From assembly GCF_022829585.1 (NCBI RefSeq), contig NZ_JAKSYC010000166.1:1-42542 (forward strand): 42,542 nt of DNA, written 5' to 3'. The position numbers and the translations under genes were made by a program. This stretch comes from Methylobacterium sp. J-026 (GTDB lineage Bacteria; Pseudomonadota; Alphaproteobacteria; Rhizobiales; Beijerinckiaceae). The notes below the pieces were generated by a model. The model was not told where the DNA came from. It was given only the letters and a program-made list of their open reading frames with translations, and ran no database searches. The stretch's first letter is position 1. Each line of letters opens with the position of its first letter. This document shows, piece after piece, positions 18,514 through 26,836 of the stretch.

Positions 18514-18925
18514 AGTTTATAATCGCTCTCAAGAGAAACCGCACCGATCGAGTGTACGGATCCTTGAGCGAAGCACCGATGATTTTTCAATGCGCGTGCG
18601 CGGGATGCGGCTTGGATTCGACCGTAACTCGCCGGACGTGACCAAGCGGACACATTGTCGCATTGGAATAACTTAAGATCGCCGAGCCGATTTGCCCGGA
18701 CTCCGCAGCGTGCGGAGGCTGCACATCCCGATACGGGATCTCCCGCGCGACAGTCCTGTGGACCCTGCGGCAGGGCGCGTGCACGGGCGGCGAAGCGCGT
18801 CGCCCGCCCGGGAAGACGGTGGCCGGTTCGCGAGAGGCGCGGTGCGGTTCGCCCGCGCGGGGGCGGCGGCTCTCGTCCGCCGGATCCCACGGATCCCGGA
18901 CTTGCGGGATCCGTGCGACCGGGTC
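18514..18925. other. 412-bp region between siderophore receptor start and cysI end
   Basis: Holds the upstream region of the siderophore receptor (AT-richer at 18510-18680) and the cysI terminator hairpin (18888-18915). I looked for a Fur, Irr or RirA-like box upstream of the receptor and found no convincing symmetric site. Open frames here lack coding character. Confidence 0.4.
18888..18915 (-). terminator. hairpin after cysI
   Basis: CACGGATCCCG (18888-18898) pairs exactly with CGGGATCCGTG (18905-18915) around a six-base loop, 10 bp beyond the cysI stop codon. An 11-bp perfect stem there fits termination of the cysJI transcript, although no T-tract follows. Confidence 0.65.
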
Positions 18926-20722
18926 TCAGCCCTGCAGGGCCGGCTTGAGGGCGCCGGTCCGCTCGTGGAAGTCCGGGCCGTTGGTGGTGCGGGCCACGTG
19001 CCCGGCCCGGATCAGGTAATCGCCGAAATGCTCGCCCGGCTGCCGGCCCTTCGCGTAGTCGGCGAACAGCGGATCGAGGGTGTCGCGGATCTCGGAGGCC
19101 TGCACGTCCTCCCGGTAGAGCTTGCTCAGCCGCGAGCCGTCGAAGGCGGCGCCGAGATAGAGGTGGTAGCGCTCGGGGCCGCGGCCCACGAGGCCGATCT
19201 CGGCGATGAACGGCCGGGCGCAGCCGTTCGGGCAGCCGGTGGAGCGGATCGTGATCTCCTCCTCGGCGAGGCCATGGGACGCCAGGCTCTGCTCCAGCTC
19301 GGTCATCAGGTCCGGCAGGTAGCGCTCGCTCTCGGCCAGCGCGAGGCCGCAGGTGGGCAGGGCCACGCAGGCGATGGAATTGCGCCGGAGCGCCCCCGCC
19401 CCCTTGGTGAGCCCGTATTCGTCGACCAGCGCCTCGATCGCGGCGCGCTGCTCCGCCGGGACATTGGCGATGATCACGTTCTGATTGGCGGTGAGGCGGA
19501 AATCGCCCGTATGCACCTCGGCGATCCGGCGCAGGCCCGAGAGGAACTGCGCGCCGCCCTCGATGTCCTTGATCCGCCCGGACGGGACGTAGAGCGTGAG
19601 ATGGTGCCGGCCGTCATCGCCCTCGGTCCAGCCGAAGCGGTCGCCGTTGTTGGTGAAGGTAAACGGCTTCGGCGCGGCGAGCGGCTTGCCGATCCGCGTC
19701 TCCACCTCGGCCCGGAACGCGTCGAGCCCGTAGCGCTCGATCGTGTACTTGAGCCGGGCGTTCTTGCGGTTCTTGCGGTTGCCCCAGTCGCGCTGGACCG
19801 TCATCACCGCCTCGGCGACCTTGATGGCGTCCTCAGGCTCCACGAAGCCCATCACGTCGGCGGTGCGCGGGAAGGTGTCGGGCTCGCCGTGGGTCATGCC
19901 CATGCCGCCGCCCACCGTGACGTTCCAGCCGGTGACTTGGTTCTTCTCGTCGAGGATCGCGATGAAGCCGAGGTCGTGGGCGAAGATGTCGACCTCGTTC
20001 GACGGCGGCACCGCCACCACAGTCTTGAACTTCCGCGGCAGGTAGGTCCGGCCGTAGACCGGCTCGACCTCGGCTTCCTCTTCGCCGCCGGCCACGCGCT
20101 CGCCGTCGAGCCAGATCTCCCGCCACGCGCTGGTCTTCGGCAGCAGCGAATCGGAGATGTCCTTGGCGAGCTGGTAGGCGGCCCTGTGGGCGCCGGCCTG
20201 GGCGGGGTTGGTCGCCGCCATGACGTTGCGGTTGACGTCGCCGCAGGCCGCGATCGTGTCGAGCAGCGTGGCGTCGATCGCCGCCATCGTGCGCTTCAGG
20301 TTCGACTTGATGACGCCGTGATACTGGAAGGTCTGGCGCGTCGTGGCGCGCAGGGCGTTCCCGGCATAGGTCCGGGCGATGTCGTCAAGGACCAGCCACT
20401 GCTTCGGGCTGATGACGCCGCCCGCGATGCGCAGCCGGATCATGAAGCTGTAGGCCTTGTCGAGCTTCTTCTTGGTCCGCTCGGGGCGCAGGTCGCGGTC
20501 GTCCTGCAGGTACATCCCGTGGAACTTCACGAGCTGCCCGTCATCCTCCGAGATCGCCCCGGTGGCGTGCTTCAGGAGCCCGTCCGCCAGGGTGCCGCGG
20601 AGATAGCCGCTGGCAATCTTGATGTGCTCGTTCGCCGCGAGCTGGGCCGCCCGGGCGGCCTCGGCATTGGTGATCGGCCGCTCGGTCGGCGGGGTCTCGT
20701 AGACGCGCTTGGTGTCAGTCAT
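18926..20722 (-). CDS. cysI: assimilatory sulfite reductase hemoprotein (beta) subunit
   Basis: A 598-residue sulfite reductase hemoprotein. It reduces sulfite to sulfide with six electrons from CysJ. Two nitrite/sulfite reductase repeats are visible, with conserved TRQTFQYHGV and GGGMGMTHG segments. The four cysteines that hold the siroheme-linked [4Fe-4S] cluster are present: Cys452 and Cys458 (CVALPTC), Cys497 and Cys501 (CPNGC). Length and order match CysI of NADPH-dependent enzymes. It lies downstream of cysJ, separated by 214 bp that hold a large palindromic repeat. The ribosome-binding site upstream is weak. Confidence 0.95.
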   Translation of the reverse strand: MTDTKRVYETPPTERPITNAEAARAAQLAANEHIKIASGYLRGTLADGLLKHATGAISEDDGQLVKFHGMYLQDDRDLRPERTKKKLDKAYSFMIRLRIAGGVISPKQWLVLDDIARTYAGNALRATTRQTFQYHGVIKSNLKRTMAAIDATLLDTIAACGDVNRNVMAATNPAQAGAHRAAYQLAKDISDSLLPKTSAWREIWLDGERVAGGEEEAEVEPVYGRTYLPRKFKTVVAVPPSNEVDIFAHDLGFIAILDEKNQVTGWNVTVGGGMGMTHGEPDTFPRTADVMGFVEPEDAIKVAEAVMTVQRDWGNRKNRKNARLKYTIERYGLDAFRAEVETRIGKPLAAPKPFTFTNNGDRFGWTEGDDGRHHLTLYVPSGRIKDIEGGAQFLSGLRRIAEVHTGDFRLTANQNVIIANVPAEQRAAIEALVDEYGLTKGAGALRRNSIACVALPTCGLALAESERYLPDLMTELEQSLASHGLAEEEITIRSTGCPNGCARPFIAEIGLVGRGPERYHLYLGAAFDGSRLSKLYREDVQASEIRDTLDPLFADYAKGRQPGEHFGDYLIRAGHVARTTNGPDFHERTGALKPALQG

Positions 20723-20762
20723 GGGCGTTCGTCTTCAAATGATCAAACCGCTTGCCGCGGGA

Positions 20763-20934
20763 CCTCCCCCCCCCCTCTGCGGGGGAGGGTGGCCCTCGCG
20801 TGAGCGAGGGTCGGGAGAGGGGAGCGCCGGGACCGGAGATGTCGCGACGGGCGATTCATCCTGAACCGTCGCGCTCCCCTCTCCCGCCTGCTCCGCAGGC
20901 ACCCTCCCCCGCGGAGGGGGGAGGGTTCCGTGTG
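20763..20934. repeat. long GC-rich palindromic element between cysJ and cysI
   Basis: A left arm (about 20763-20826: CCTCCCCC..., GCGGGGGAGGG, GGGAGAGGGGAGCGC) is mirrored by a right arm (about 20870-20934: GCGCTCCCCTCTCCC, CCCTCCCCCGCGGAGG). An inner pair CGCGACGG/CCGTCGCG sits near the centre. Smaller hairpins lie within the arms, for example CCCTCGC/GCGAGGG. It looks like a dispersed intergenic element of the kind common in Rhizobiales and fills nearly all of the gap between two co-oriented operon genes. Confidence 0.75.
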
Positions 20935-20936
20935 TC

Positions 20937-22706
20937 TCAGTATACGTCCTGCTGGTAGCGGTGGCTGCGCTCCAGCGCCGCGACCTGCGCCTCGGCCTTG
21001 GCCGGGCTCAGGCCCTTGGCGGTCTCGTAGGCCTTCACCACCGCGTTCCGGACATCCTTGGCCATGTTCTTGGCGTCGCCGCAGACGTAGAAATGGGCGC
21101 CGCCGTCCAGCCAGGAGACCAGCTCCCGCGCGTGATGGGTGATCCGGTCCTGCACGTAGACCTTCTCCGGCTGGTCCCGGGAGAAGGCCACGTCGATCTG
21201 CGTGAGCGACCGATCCTCCAGGGCCTCCTGCCATTCGAGCTGGTAGAGGAAGTCGTGCAAGAAGTGGCGGTCGCCGAAGAACAGCCAGGACCGGCCGGGC
21301 GCCTCGATGGCGCGGCGCTCCTGCACGAAGGCGCGGAACGGCGCGACGCCGGTGCCCGGCCCGACCATGATGATGTCGGTGGCCGGGTCCTGCGGCAGGC
21401 GGAAATGGCGGTTCGGCTTCAGCCGCACGCGCAGCTTGGCGCCGTCGCGGATCCGGTCGGCCACGTGGACCGAGGCGACCCCGGAGCGGGCCCGGCCGTG
21501 GGTCTCGTAGCGCACCGCCACGATGGCGAGGTGGACCTCGTCGCCGACCTCCTTCCGCGAGGAGGCGATCGAGTAGGCCCGGGGCGGCAGCGGCCGGGTG
21601 ATGGCGGTGAGGTGCTCGGCCGTCAGCGTCGCCGGGAAGGTCGCGATCAGGTCGATCAGGTGCCGGCCCTCGATCCAGGCCTTGGCCTCGCCGCTCTCGA
21701 TGAGCCGCTGCGCGTCCGTGTGGCCGGTGGCCTTCACGAAGCGCTCGATCGTGGCGGCCGACAGGGTGGTGATGTCCCGTTCGGCGAGGAGCGCGTTGCG
21801 CAGGGCCGCGTCGCCCGAGAGCCCCGCGGCGGTGAGGATCTCGTCCACCAGCTGCGGATCGTTCTCCGGGAAGAGCTCCAGCGAATCGCCCGGCTCGTAG
21901 GCCGGGGCGCCGTCCTCGAAGGCCAGCGCGAGGTGGATCGTCTCCTTGTCGGAGCGCGAGGAATTGAGGTTCACGTGCTCGACGACCTCGACCACCAGCG
22001 GCTCGCGGCTCGGCTCGGCCTCGTCGTCCTCACCCGCGGCGACGCGGGCGAAATCGACCGCCACCACGTTGTCGGCCGCCTCCGCGGGGGCCAGCGCCTT
22101 GAGCGTGGCCTTGATCCAGTCGGCCGCCGGCTTCTCGAAATCGAGATCGAGGTCGGCCCGCTCGGCGGCGCGCTTGCCGCCCAGGGCCTCGAAGCGCGCG
22201 TCCAGCGCCTTCCCGATGGCGCAGAACTCCGCGTAGGAGGTGTCGCCCAGCGCCAGGACCGCGAACTCGACGCCGTCGAGGCGCGGGGCGCCCTCCCCCA
22301 TCAGCTCGCCGTAGGCCCGCACGCCGCGCGCCGGCGGCTCGCCCTCGCCCCAGGTGGCCGCGATGGCGACGAGCTTTCCGGCCTTGGGCAGGGTCGCCAC
22401 GTCGAGGTCGGCGAAGTCCACGACCTTCGGCTTGAAGCCCTGCTTGCGCGCGAGCTTCGCGACGGTCCCGGCGAGCGCCTCGGAATTCCCCGACTCGCTC
22501 GCGTAGATCACCGTCAGCGGCGCGGCGGCCTTGGGCGGGGCGGCCGGCACGGCGGCGGGCTGCCCGCCCGCGGCGTCGAGCCCGGCCAGGAAGCCGGCCA
22601 GCCACGCGCGCTGCGTGGGGCTCGCGGCGCCGAGCACCGCGTCGAGGCTGGCGCGCTCGCCGTCCCCGAACGGGGCGGTGCGCGGGAGGAGATTCTGGCG
22701 TGACAT
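20937..22706 (-). CDS. cysJ: sulfite reductase flavoprotein (alpha) subunit
   Basis: A 589-residue diflavin reductase that passes electrons from NADPH through FAD and FMN to CysI. The flavodoxin domain is at about 64-205 (FMN loop YASESGNSEA 68-77, TWGEGEPP, LGDTSYAEFC). The FAD-binding domain spans about 235-445 (RAYSIASS 376-383). The NADPH-binding domain begins near 446 (GPGTGVAPFRAFVQER), and the protein ends in the typical aromatic HRYQQDVY. It lies 111 bp downstream of the Lrp-type regulator on the same strand, with GTTC/GAAC repeats in that gap. Confidence 0.95.
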   Translation of the reverse strand: MSRQNLLPRTAPFGDGERASLDAVLGAASPTQRAWLAGFLAGLDAAGGQPAAVPAAPPKAAAPLTVIYASESGNSEALAGTVAKLARKQGFKPKVVDFADLDVATLPKAGKLVAIAATWGEGEPPARGVRAYGELMGEGAPRLDGVEFAVLALGDTSYAEFCAIGKALDARFEALGGKRAAERADLDLDFEKPAADWIKATLKALAPAEAADNVVAVDFARVAAGEDDEAEPSREPLVVEVVEHVNLNSSRSDKETIHLALAFEDGAPAYEPGDSLELFPENDPQLVDEILTAAGLSGDAALRNALLAERDITTLSAATIERFVKATGHTDAQRLIESGEAKAWIEGRHLIDLIATFPATLTAEHLTAITRPLPPRAYSIASSRKEVGDEVHLAIVAVRYETHGRARSGVASVHVADRIRDGAKLRVRLKPNRHFRLPQDPATDIIMVGPGTGVAPFRAFVQERRAIEAPGRSWLFFGDRHFLHDFLYQLEWQEALEDRSLTQIDVAFSRDQPEKVYVQDRITHHARELVSWLDGGAHFYVCGDAKNMAKDVRNAVVKAYETAKGLSPAKAEAQVAALERSHRYQQDVY

Positions 22707-22751
22707 CAGGTGACCATGTCGGGGCCTACGGGGCCGGTGTCAATCGAGAAA

Positions 22752-22793
22752 CGTTCGTTTTGCAGAACGGGCGAGGATTAGAACATCACGTTC
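22752..22793. promoter_or_regulatory. candidate Lrp-type operator upstream of cysJ
   Basis: CGTTC (22752-22756) and GAACG (22765-22769) form an inverted repeat with an eight-base T-rich centre. A second inverted pair, GAAC-ATCAC-GTTC, follows at 22781-22793. The element lies 46-87 bp upstream of the cysJ start. A similar GTTCG/CGAAC repeat is in the cysH/lrp divergent promoter. Binding by the neighbouring Lrp-type regulator is inferred. Confidence 0.45.
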
Positions 22794-22817
22794 GTTGCAC
22801 TGCGAAGAAAGAGAAGA

Positions 22818-23333
22818 TCATTCTCCGACCACCGCAAGGACCGGCCCGGTTCCGGGCAGGTGCCGGCCGTTCTTGGGTGGGGCCGGCAACGGCAGGGCGG
22901 TGGTGGATTTCACCTTTTCCATGGCGAAGCGCGAGGTGACGTTCTTGAGCGGCAGCACCGCGATCAGGTGCTTGTAGAAGCTGTCGTAGGCCTGCATGTC
23001 GGCCACGACGACCCGCAGCATGTAATCCACATCGCCGGCCATCCGGTAGAACTCCAGCACCTCCGGCATGGCCGAGACGGTTGCGGCGAAGCGTTGCAGC
23101 CAATCCTGGGAGTGGTCTGCGGTCTCGATGGAGACGAACACCGTCAGCCCGAGGCCCAGCTTCACCGGATCGAGCACCGCCACCCGCCGGTCGATGACGC
23201 CGTCGGCCTCCAGCTTCTGGATGCGCTTCCAGCACGGGGTCTGGGACAGGCCGACGCGCTCGCCGATCGCCGCGATGGAGAGCGTCGCGTCCGTCTGCAG
23301 CAGGGCGAGAATCTTGAGATCGATCGCGTCCAA
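22818..23333 (-). CDS. Lrp/AsnC family regulator, DecR-like
   Basis: A 171-residue Lrp/AsnC protein. An N-terminal HTH (about 1-50, with IAAIGERVGLSQTPCWKRIQKLE) is followed by the RAM ligand domain (VLEFYRMAGDVDYMLRVVVADMQAYDSFY). The sequence from GLGLTVFV through FAMEKVKSTTALPL is strikingly like E. coli DecR (YbaO), a cysteine-responsive activator. A short Pro/Gly tail follows. The gene lies inside the sulfate assimilation locus, upstream of cysJ and divergent from cysHDN. I infer that it senses cysteine or a related thiol and controls these genes. Confidence 0.9.
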   Translation of the reverse strand: MDAIDLKILALLQTDATLSIAAIGERVGLSQTPCWKRIQKLEADGVIDRRVAVLDPVKLGLGLTVFVSIETADHSQDWLQRFAATVSAMPEVLEFYRMAGDVDYMLRVVVADMQAYDSFYKHLIAVLPLKNVTSRFAMEKVKSTTALPLPAPPKNGRHLPGTGPVLAVVGE

Positions 23334-23511
23334 GGCTGTCTCCGTGGGGTCCGTCCACGCGGGTGAGGCCCGCGATCGGTACAGGGTCGCCCGGGGGCGG
23401 TGAAGAAGATTTTTTCACCTGGGTGCCGCGGGGCCGCGGCGGCCGCTGTGTGCAACCGCACGCCGGACCGCGTCTCCAGGCCCGACAAGCGCGCCGAAGC
23501 GCCTTGACTTC

Positions 23512-23527
23512 GTTCGGTATAGCGAAC
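23512..23527. promoter_or_regulatory. candidate operator GTTCG-N6-CGAAC in lrp/cysH divergent promoter
   Basis: GTTCG (23512-23516) and CGAAC (23523-23527) form an inverted repeat around GTATAG. TTGACT (23504-23509), a possible -35 element for cysH, lies just upstream. The following 'gaacatct' closely matches 'gaacatca' in the cysJ upstream element. Its position in a divergent promoter and AT centre suit an Lrp-family dimer site (inference). Confidence 0.45.
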
Positions 23528-23601
23528 ATCTCGACCCCTCGACAACGGGGTGCGGCACCGACCGCATCCTTATCCCTTCACGAACCCCGGGACATGGTGC
23601 G

Positions 23602-24426
23602 ATGACCCGTCTTGACCGACAGACGGCCGAAGCCCTCGCGGAGCGGCTGTCCGGGCTCGACCTTCCAGGCCGCCTTCACGCGATCGCCGCCGCGATTCCC
23701 GGCCGCCTCGTCTTCACCACGAGCCTCGGCGTCGAGGATCAGGCGCTCACGCACGCGCTGGCCATGGCGGGCCTGGCCAAGGGGCTGACGAAGGGTCGGG
23801 TCGCGATCGTCACCCTCGATACCGGCCGCCTGTTCGCCGAGACCTACGACACCTGGGCCGAGACCGAATCGGCCTACGGCATCCGGATCACCGCCTACGC
23901 GCCGGAGCGCGCGGCCGCGGAGGATTTCGTGCGGGACGAGGGCATCAACGGCTTCCGCCGCTCGGTGGCCGCCCGGCAGGCCTGCTGCGGCTTCCGCAAG
24001 GTCGAGCCCCTGGGCCGCGCCCTGGAGGGGGCGAGCGGCTGGCTTACGGGCCTGCGGGCCGGCCAGTCGGCCAACCGCGCCGAGACGCCGCTCGCCGAAT
24101 TCGACCCCGCGCGCAACCTGATCAAGCTGAACCCGCTGGCCGATTGGACGCGGGCGCAGGTCGACAGCTTCGTGCGCGACAATTTCGTGCCCTACAACGT
24201 GCTGCACGACCGCGGCTTCCCGTCGATCGGCTGCGCCCCCTGCACCCGCGCGGTGAAGCTCGGCGAGCCGGAGCGCGCCGGCCGCTGGTGGTGGGAGCAG
24301 GAAGAGAAGAAGGAGTGCGGCCTGCATGTCGGCCAGCCCTCCGCGTCGGTGCAACCGGGCCAGGAGCCCGCAATCTTCGAAAGCGATCCAAACGTGAAGA
24401 CCCGCCAGCCGGAGTTCGCCCGATGA
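23602..24426 (+). CDS. cysH: adenylyl-sulfate (APS) reductase, CysH family
   Basis: A 274-residue CysH-family reductase that converts activated sulfate to sulfite with thioredoxin. The PP-loop-like TTSLGVEDQ (39-47) and the catalytic Cys239 in ECGLH are present. So are the cysteines Cys128-Cys129 (ACCGF) and Cys211/Cys214 (CAPC). These ligate the [4Fe-4S] cluster of APS-type enzymes and are absent from E. coli PAPS reductase, so APS is the predicted substrate. A tail of about 30 residues follows the catalytic motif. It overlaps cysD by ATGA, the first step of a tight cysHDN operon. Confidence 0.94.
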   Translation: MTRLDRQTAEALAERLSGLDLPGRLHAIAAAIPGRLVFTTSLGVEDQALTHALAMAGLAKGLTKGRVAIVTLDTGRLFAETYDTWAETESAYGIRITAYAPERAAAEDFVRDEGINGFRRSVAARQACCGFRKVEPLGRALEGASGWLTGLRAGQSANRAETPLAEFDPARNLIKLNPLADWTRAQVDSFVRDNFVPYNVLHDRGFPSIGCAPCTRAVKLGEPERAGRWWWEQEEKKECGLHVGQPSASVQPGQEPAIFESDPNVKTRQPEFAR

Positions 24427-25367
24427 GCGCCGCCCTCGCCGCCGCCGTGCAGCCGAGCGCCCCCGCCGACCGCCTCAGCCACCTCAAGCGGCTCGAGGCC
24501 GAGGCCATCCACATCTTCCGGGAGACGGTCGCCGAGGCCGAGAACCCGGTGATGCTCTACTCGATCGGCAAGGATTCCTCGGTGCTGCTGCACCTCGCCC
24601 TCAAGGCGTTCGCGCCGGGGCGGCTGCCGTTCCCGCTGCTCCACGTCGACACCACGTGGAAGTTCCGCGAGATGATCGCCTTCCGCGACGCCCGCGCCAA
24701 GGAACTCGACCTCGATCTCCTGGTCCACACCAACCCGGACGGGCTCGCCCGCGGGGTCGGGCCGGTGAGCCACGGTTCCGAGGTCCACACCGACGTGATG
24801 AAGACGCAGGCGCTGCGGCAGGCCCTCGACAAGTACAAGTTCGACGCCGCCTTCGGGGGCGCCCGCCGGGACGAGGAGGCGAGCCGCGCCAAGGAGCGGA
24901 TCATCTCGTTGCGCACCGCGCAGCACCGCTGGGACCCCAAGCGCCAGCGCGCGGAGCCCTGGCACCTCTACAACCTCAAGAAGAAGCGCGGCGAGTCCCT
25001 GCGGGTGTTTCCGCTCTCGAACTGGACCGAGCTCGATATCTGGCTCTACATCGAGCAGGAAAACATTCCGATCGTGCCGCTCTACTTCGCGAAAGAGCGC
25101 CCCGTGGTGGAGCGCGATGGCCAGCTGATCATGGTCGACGACGACCGCCTGCCCCTGGAGCCCGGCGAGGTTCCGCAGCAGCGCCTCGTCCGGTTCCGGA
25201 CGCTCGGCTGCTACCCGCTGACCGGCGCGGTGGAGAGCGACGCGGCGACGCTGCCCGAGATCGTCGGCGAGACGCTGGCGGCGCGCACCTCGGAGCGCCA
25301 GGGCCGGGTGATCGACAAGGACGGTGCGGGCGCCATGGAGCGCAAGAAGCAGGAGGGCTATTTCTGA
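24423..25367 (+). CDS. cysD: sulfate adenylyltransferase subunit 2
   Basis: A 314-residue ATP sulfurylase small subunit, which adenylates sulfate to APS with CysN. It has the PP-loop [12 protein letters not shown] (from residue 47), [26 protein letters not shown] and the C-terminal RKKQEGYF typical of CysD. The ATG at 24423 overlaps the cysH stop by four bases. The longer open frame from 24144 lies within cysH and is not coding. The stop overlaps the cysN start, so the two subunits are probably translationally coupled. Confidence 0.96.
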   Translation: MSAALAAAVQPSAPADRLSHLKRLEAEAIHIFRETVAEAENPVMLYSIGKDSSVLLHLALKAFAPGRLPFPLLHVDTTWKFREMIAFRDARAKELDLDLLVHTNPDGLARGVGPVSHGSEVHTDVMKTQALRQALDKYKFDAAFGGARRDEEASRAKERIISLRTAQHRWDPKRQRAEPWHLYNLKKKRGESLRVFPLSNWTELDIWLYIEQENIPIVPLYFAKERPVVERDGQLIMVDDDRLPLEPGEVPQQRLVRFRTLGCYPLTGAVESDAATLPEIVGETLAARTSERQGRVIDKDGAGAMERKKQEGYF

Positions 25368-26770
25368 TGACGGTGCACCAGGCTCCCACCGCGTTCGGTG
25401 ACCGTGCCGCCACCTATCAGGCGTTCCTGGCCGCCCACCAGAACAAGGCCGTGCTGCGCTTCATCGCCTGCGGCTCCGTGGATGACGGCAAGTCGACGCT
25501 GATCGGCCGGCTCCTGCACGACACCAAGCAGATCTTCGACGACCAGATCTCGGCGCTCCAGCGCGACTCGCGCAAGCACGGGACGCAGGGCGCGGAGATG
25601 GACCTCGCGCTGCTGGTGGACGGCCTCCAGGCCGAGCGCGAGCAGGGCATCACCATCGACGTCGCCTATCGGTTCTTCTCCACCGACACGCGCTCGTTCA
25701 TCGTGGCCGACACCCCCGGCCACGAGCAGTACACCCGCAACATGGCCACCGGCGCCTCGACGGCGGACGTGGCGGTGATCCTGGTGGATGCCCGTCAGGG
25801 GCTCACCCGCCAGACCCGGCGCCACGCGCTGCTGGTCTCGAATCTCGGGATCCGCCGGGTCGTGCTGGCGGTGAACAAGATGGACCTCGCCGGCTGGGCG
25901 CAGGGCACCTTCGACGGCATCGTGGCGGGTTTTTCCGACTTCGCCCGGGGGCTGAATTTCTCCGAGGTCAAGGCGATCCCGCTCTCGGCCAAGAACGGCG
26001 ACAACGTCGTGGAGGCCGGGGTCGCGGCGCCCTGGTACACGGGCGGCCCGCTGCTCCGCTACCTGGAGACCGTGCCGGTCCACGCGGAGGCGCTGAACGC
26101 GCCGTTCCGGATGGCGGTTCAGTGGGTCAACCGGCCCAATTCCGAGTTCCGCGGCTATAGCGGCCGGATCGGCAGCGGCCGGGTCCGCCCGGGCGATTCC
26201 GTGACGGTCCAGCCCTCCGGCCGGACCTCCACGGTGGCGCGGATCTACACCGCCGACGGCGACCTGGCGGAGGCCGGCGAGGACGAGTCGGTCACCCTGG
26301 TGCTCGCCGACCAGATCGACGCCTCCCGCGGGCAGGTGATCGTCGCGACGGACGCGCCGATGCGGGTCACCGAGACGCTGGACGCCCGCCTGTTCTGGGC
26401 GGCCGAGACCGATCTCAGCCCGGGCGCCAGCCTGTTCGCCAAGATCGGCACCGCTACGGTCATCGCGACCGTGGAGCGGATCGTCTCGCGCATCGATCCC
26501 GAGACCGGCAAGCCCGGCCCGGCCGAGCGCCTGTCGGCCAACGACATCGCCGACGTGTCCCTGCGCCTCGACCGGCCGGTGGCGGTGGACGCCTACGCGG
26601 AGAACCGCGAGACCGGCAGCCTGATCCTGATCGACCGCGAGACCACCGATACGGCGGCCTTGGGGCTGGTTCTGGCACCCACGATCCAGGCGTCCCAGCC
26701 GGCGGCTTCACAGGCTGGCGAGAAGGGACCGAGCCTGCTCGGTCGCCTCGGACGGTTGTTCGGGCGCTGA
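25367..26770 (+). CDS. cysN: sulfate adenylyltransferase subunit 1 (GTPase)
   Basis: A 467-residue EF-Tu-like GTPase that drives APS formation with CysD. It has the P-loop GSVDDGKST (36-44), DTPGHEQY (115-122) and NKMD (170-173), with beta-barrel domains II and III after about residue 230. There is no C-terminal APS kinase (CysC) domain, unlike CysNC/NodQ fusions; the protein ends in a short amphipathic tail (LLGRLGRLFGR). The ATG overlaps the cysD TGA by one base. The lack of a kinase fits the APS-type CysH encoded first in this operon. Confidence 0.96.
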   Translation: MTVHQAPTAFGDRAATYQAFLAAHQNKAVLRFIACGSVDDGKSTLIGRLLHDTKQIFDDQISALQRDSRKHGTQGAEMDLALLVDGLQAEREQGITIDVAYRFFSTDTRSFIVADTPGHEQYTRNMATGASTADVAVILVDARQGLTRQTRRHALLVSNLGIRRVVLAVNKMDLAGWAQGTFDGIVAGFSDFARGLNFSEVKAIPLSAKNGDNVVEAGVAAPWYTGGPLLRYLETVPVHAEALNAPFRMAVQWVNRPNSEFRGYSGRIGSGRVRPGDSVTVQPSGRTSTVARIYTADGDLAEAGEDESVTLVLADQIDASRGQVIVATDAPMRVTETLDARLFWAAETDLSPGASLFAKIGTATVIATVERIVSRIDPETGKPGPAERLSANDIADVSLRLDRPVAVDAYAENRETGSLILIDRETTDTAALGLVLAPTIQASQPAASQAGEKGPSLLGRLGRLFGR

Positions 26771-26774
26771 GCAT

Positions 26775-26811
26775 CCGGGGCGCCGGACGGACATCCGCTC
26801 CGTCGCCCCGG
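26775..26811. terminator. hairpin between convergent cysN and hydrolase genes
   Basis: CCGGGGCG (26775-26782) pairs with CGCCCCGG (26804-26811). Inner pairing ACGGA/TCCGT extends the stem. It starts four bases after the cysN stop codon and ends 25 bp from the end of the opposing gene, so it may serve both. Confidence 0.6.
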
Positions 26812-26836
26812 AACGCCTGCGTTCACAGCCTTCGCA

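Noticed and set aside
18514..18600. Possible iron-regulator box upstream of the siderophore receptor (AT-rich 'agtttataatcgc')
   Set aside because: No symmetric Fur, Irr or RirA-like site could be made out; AT-richness alone is not enough.
18692..20803. A 703-codon plus-strand frame over cysI
   Set aside because: It is antisense to a complete CysI with all cluster cysteines.
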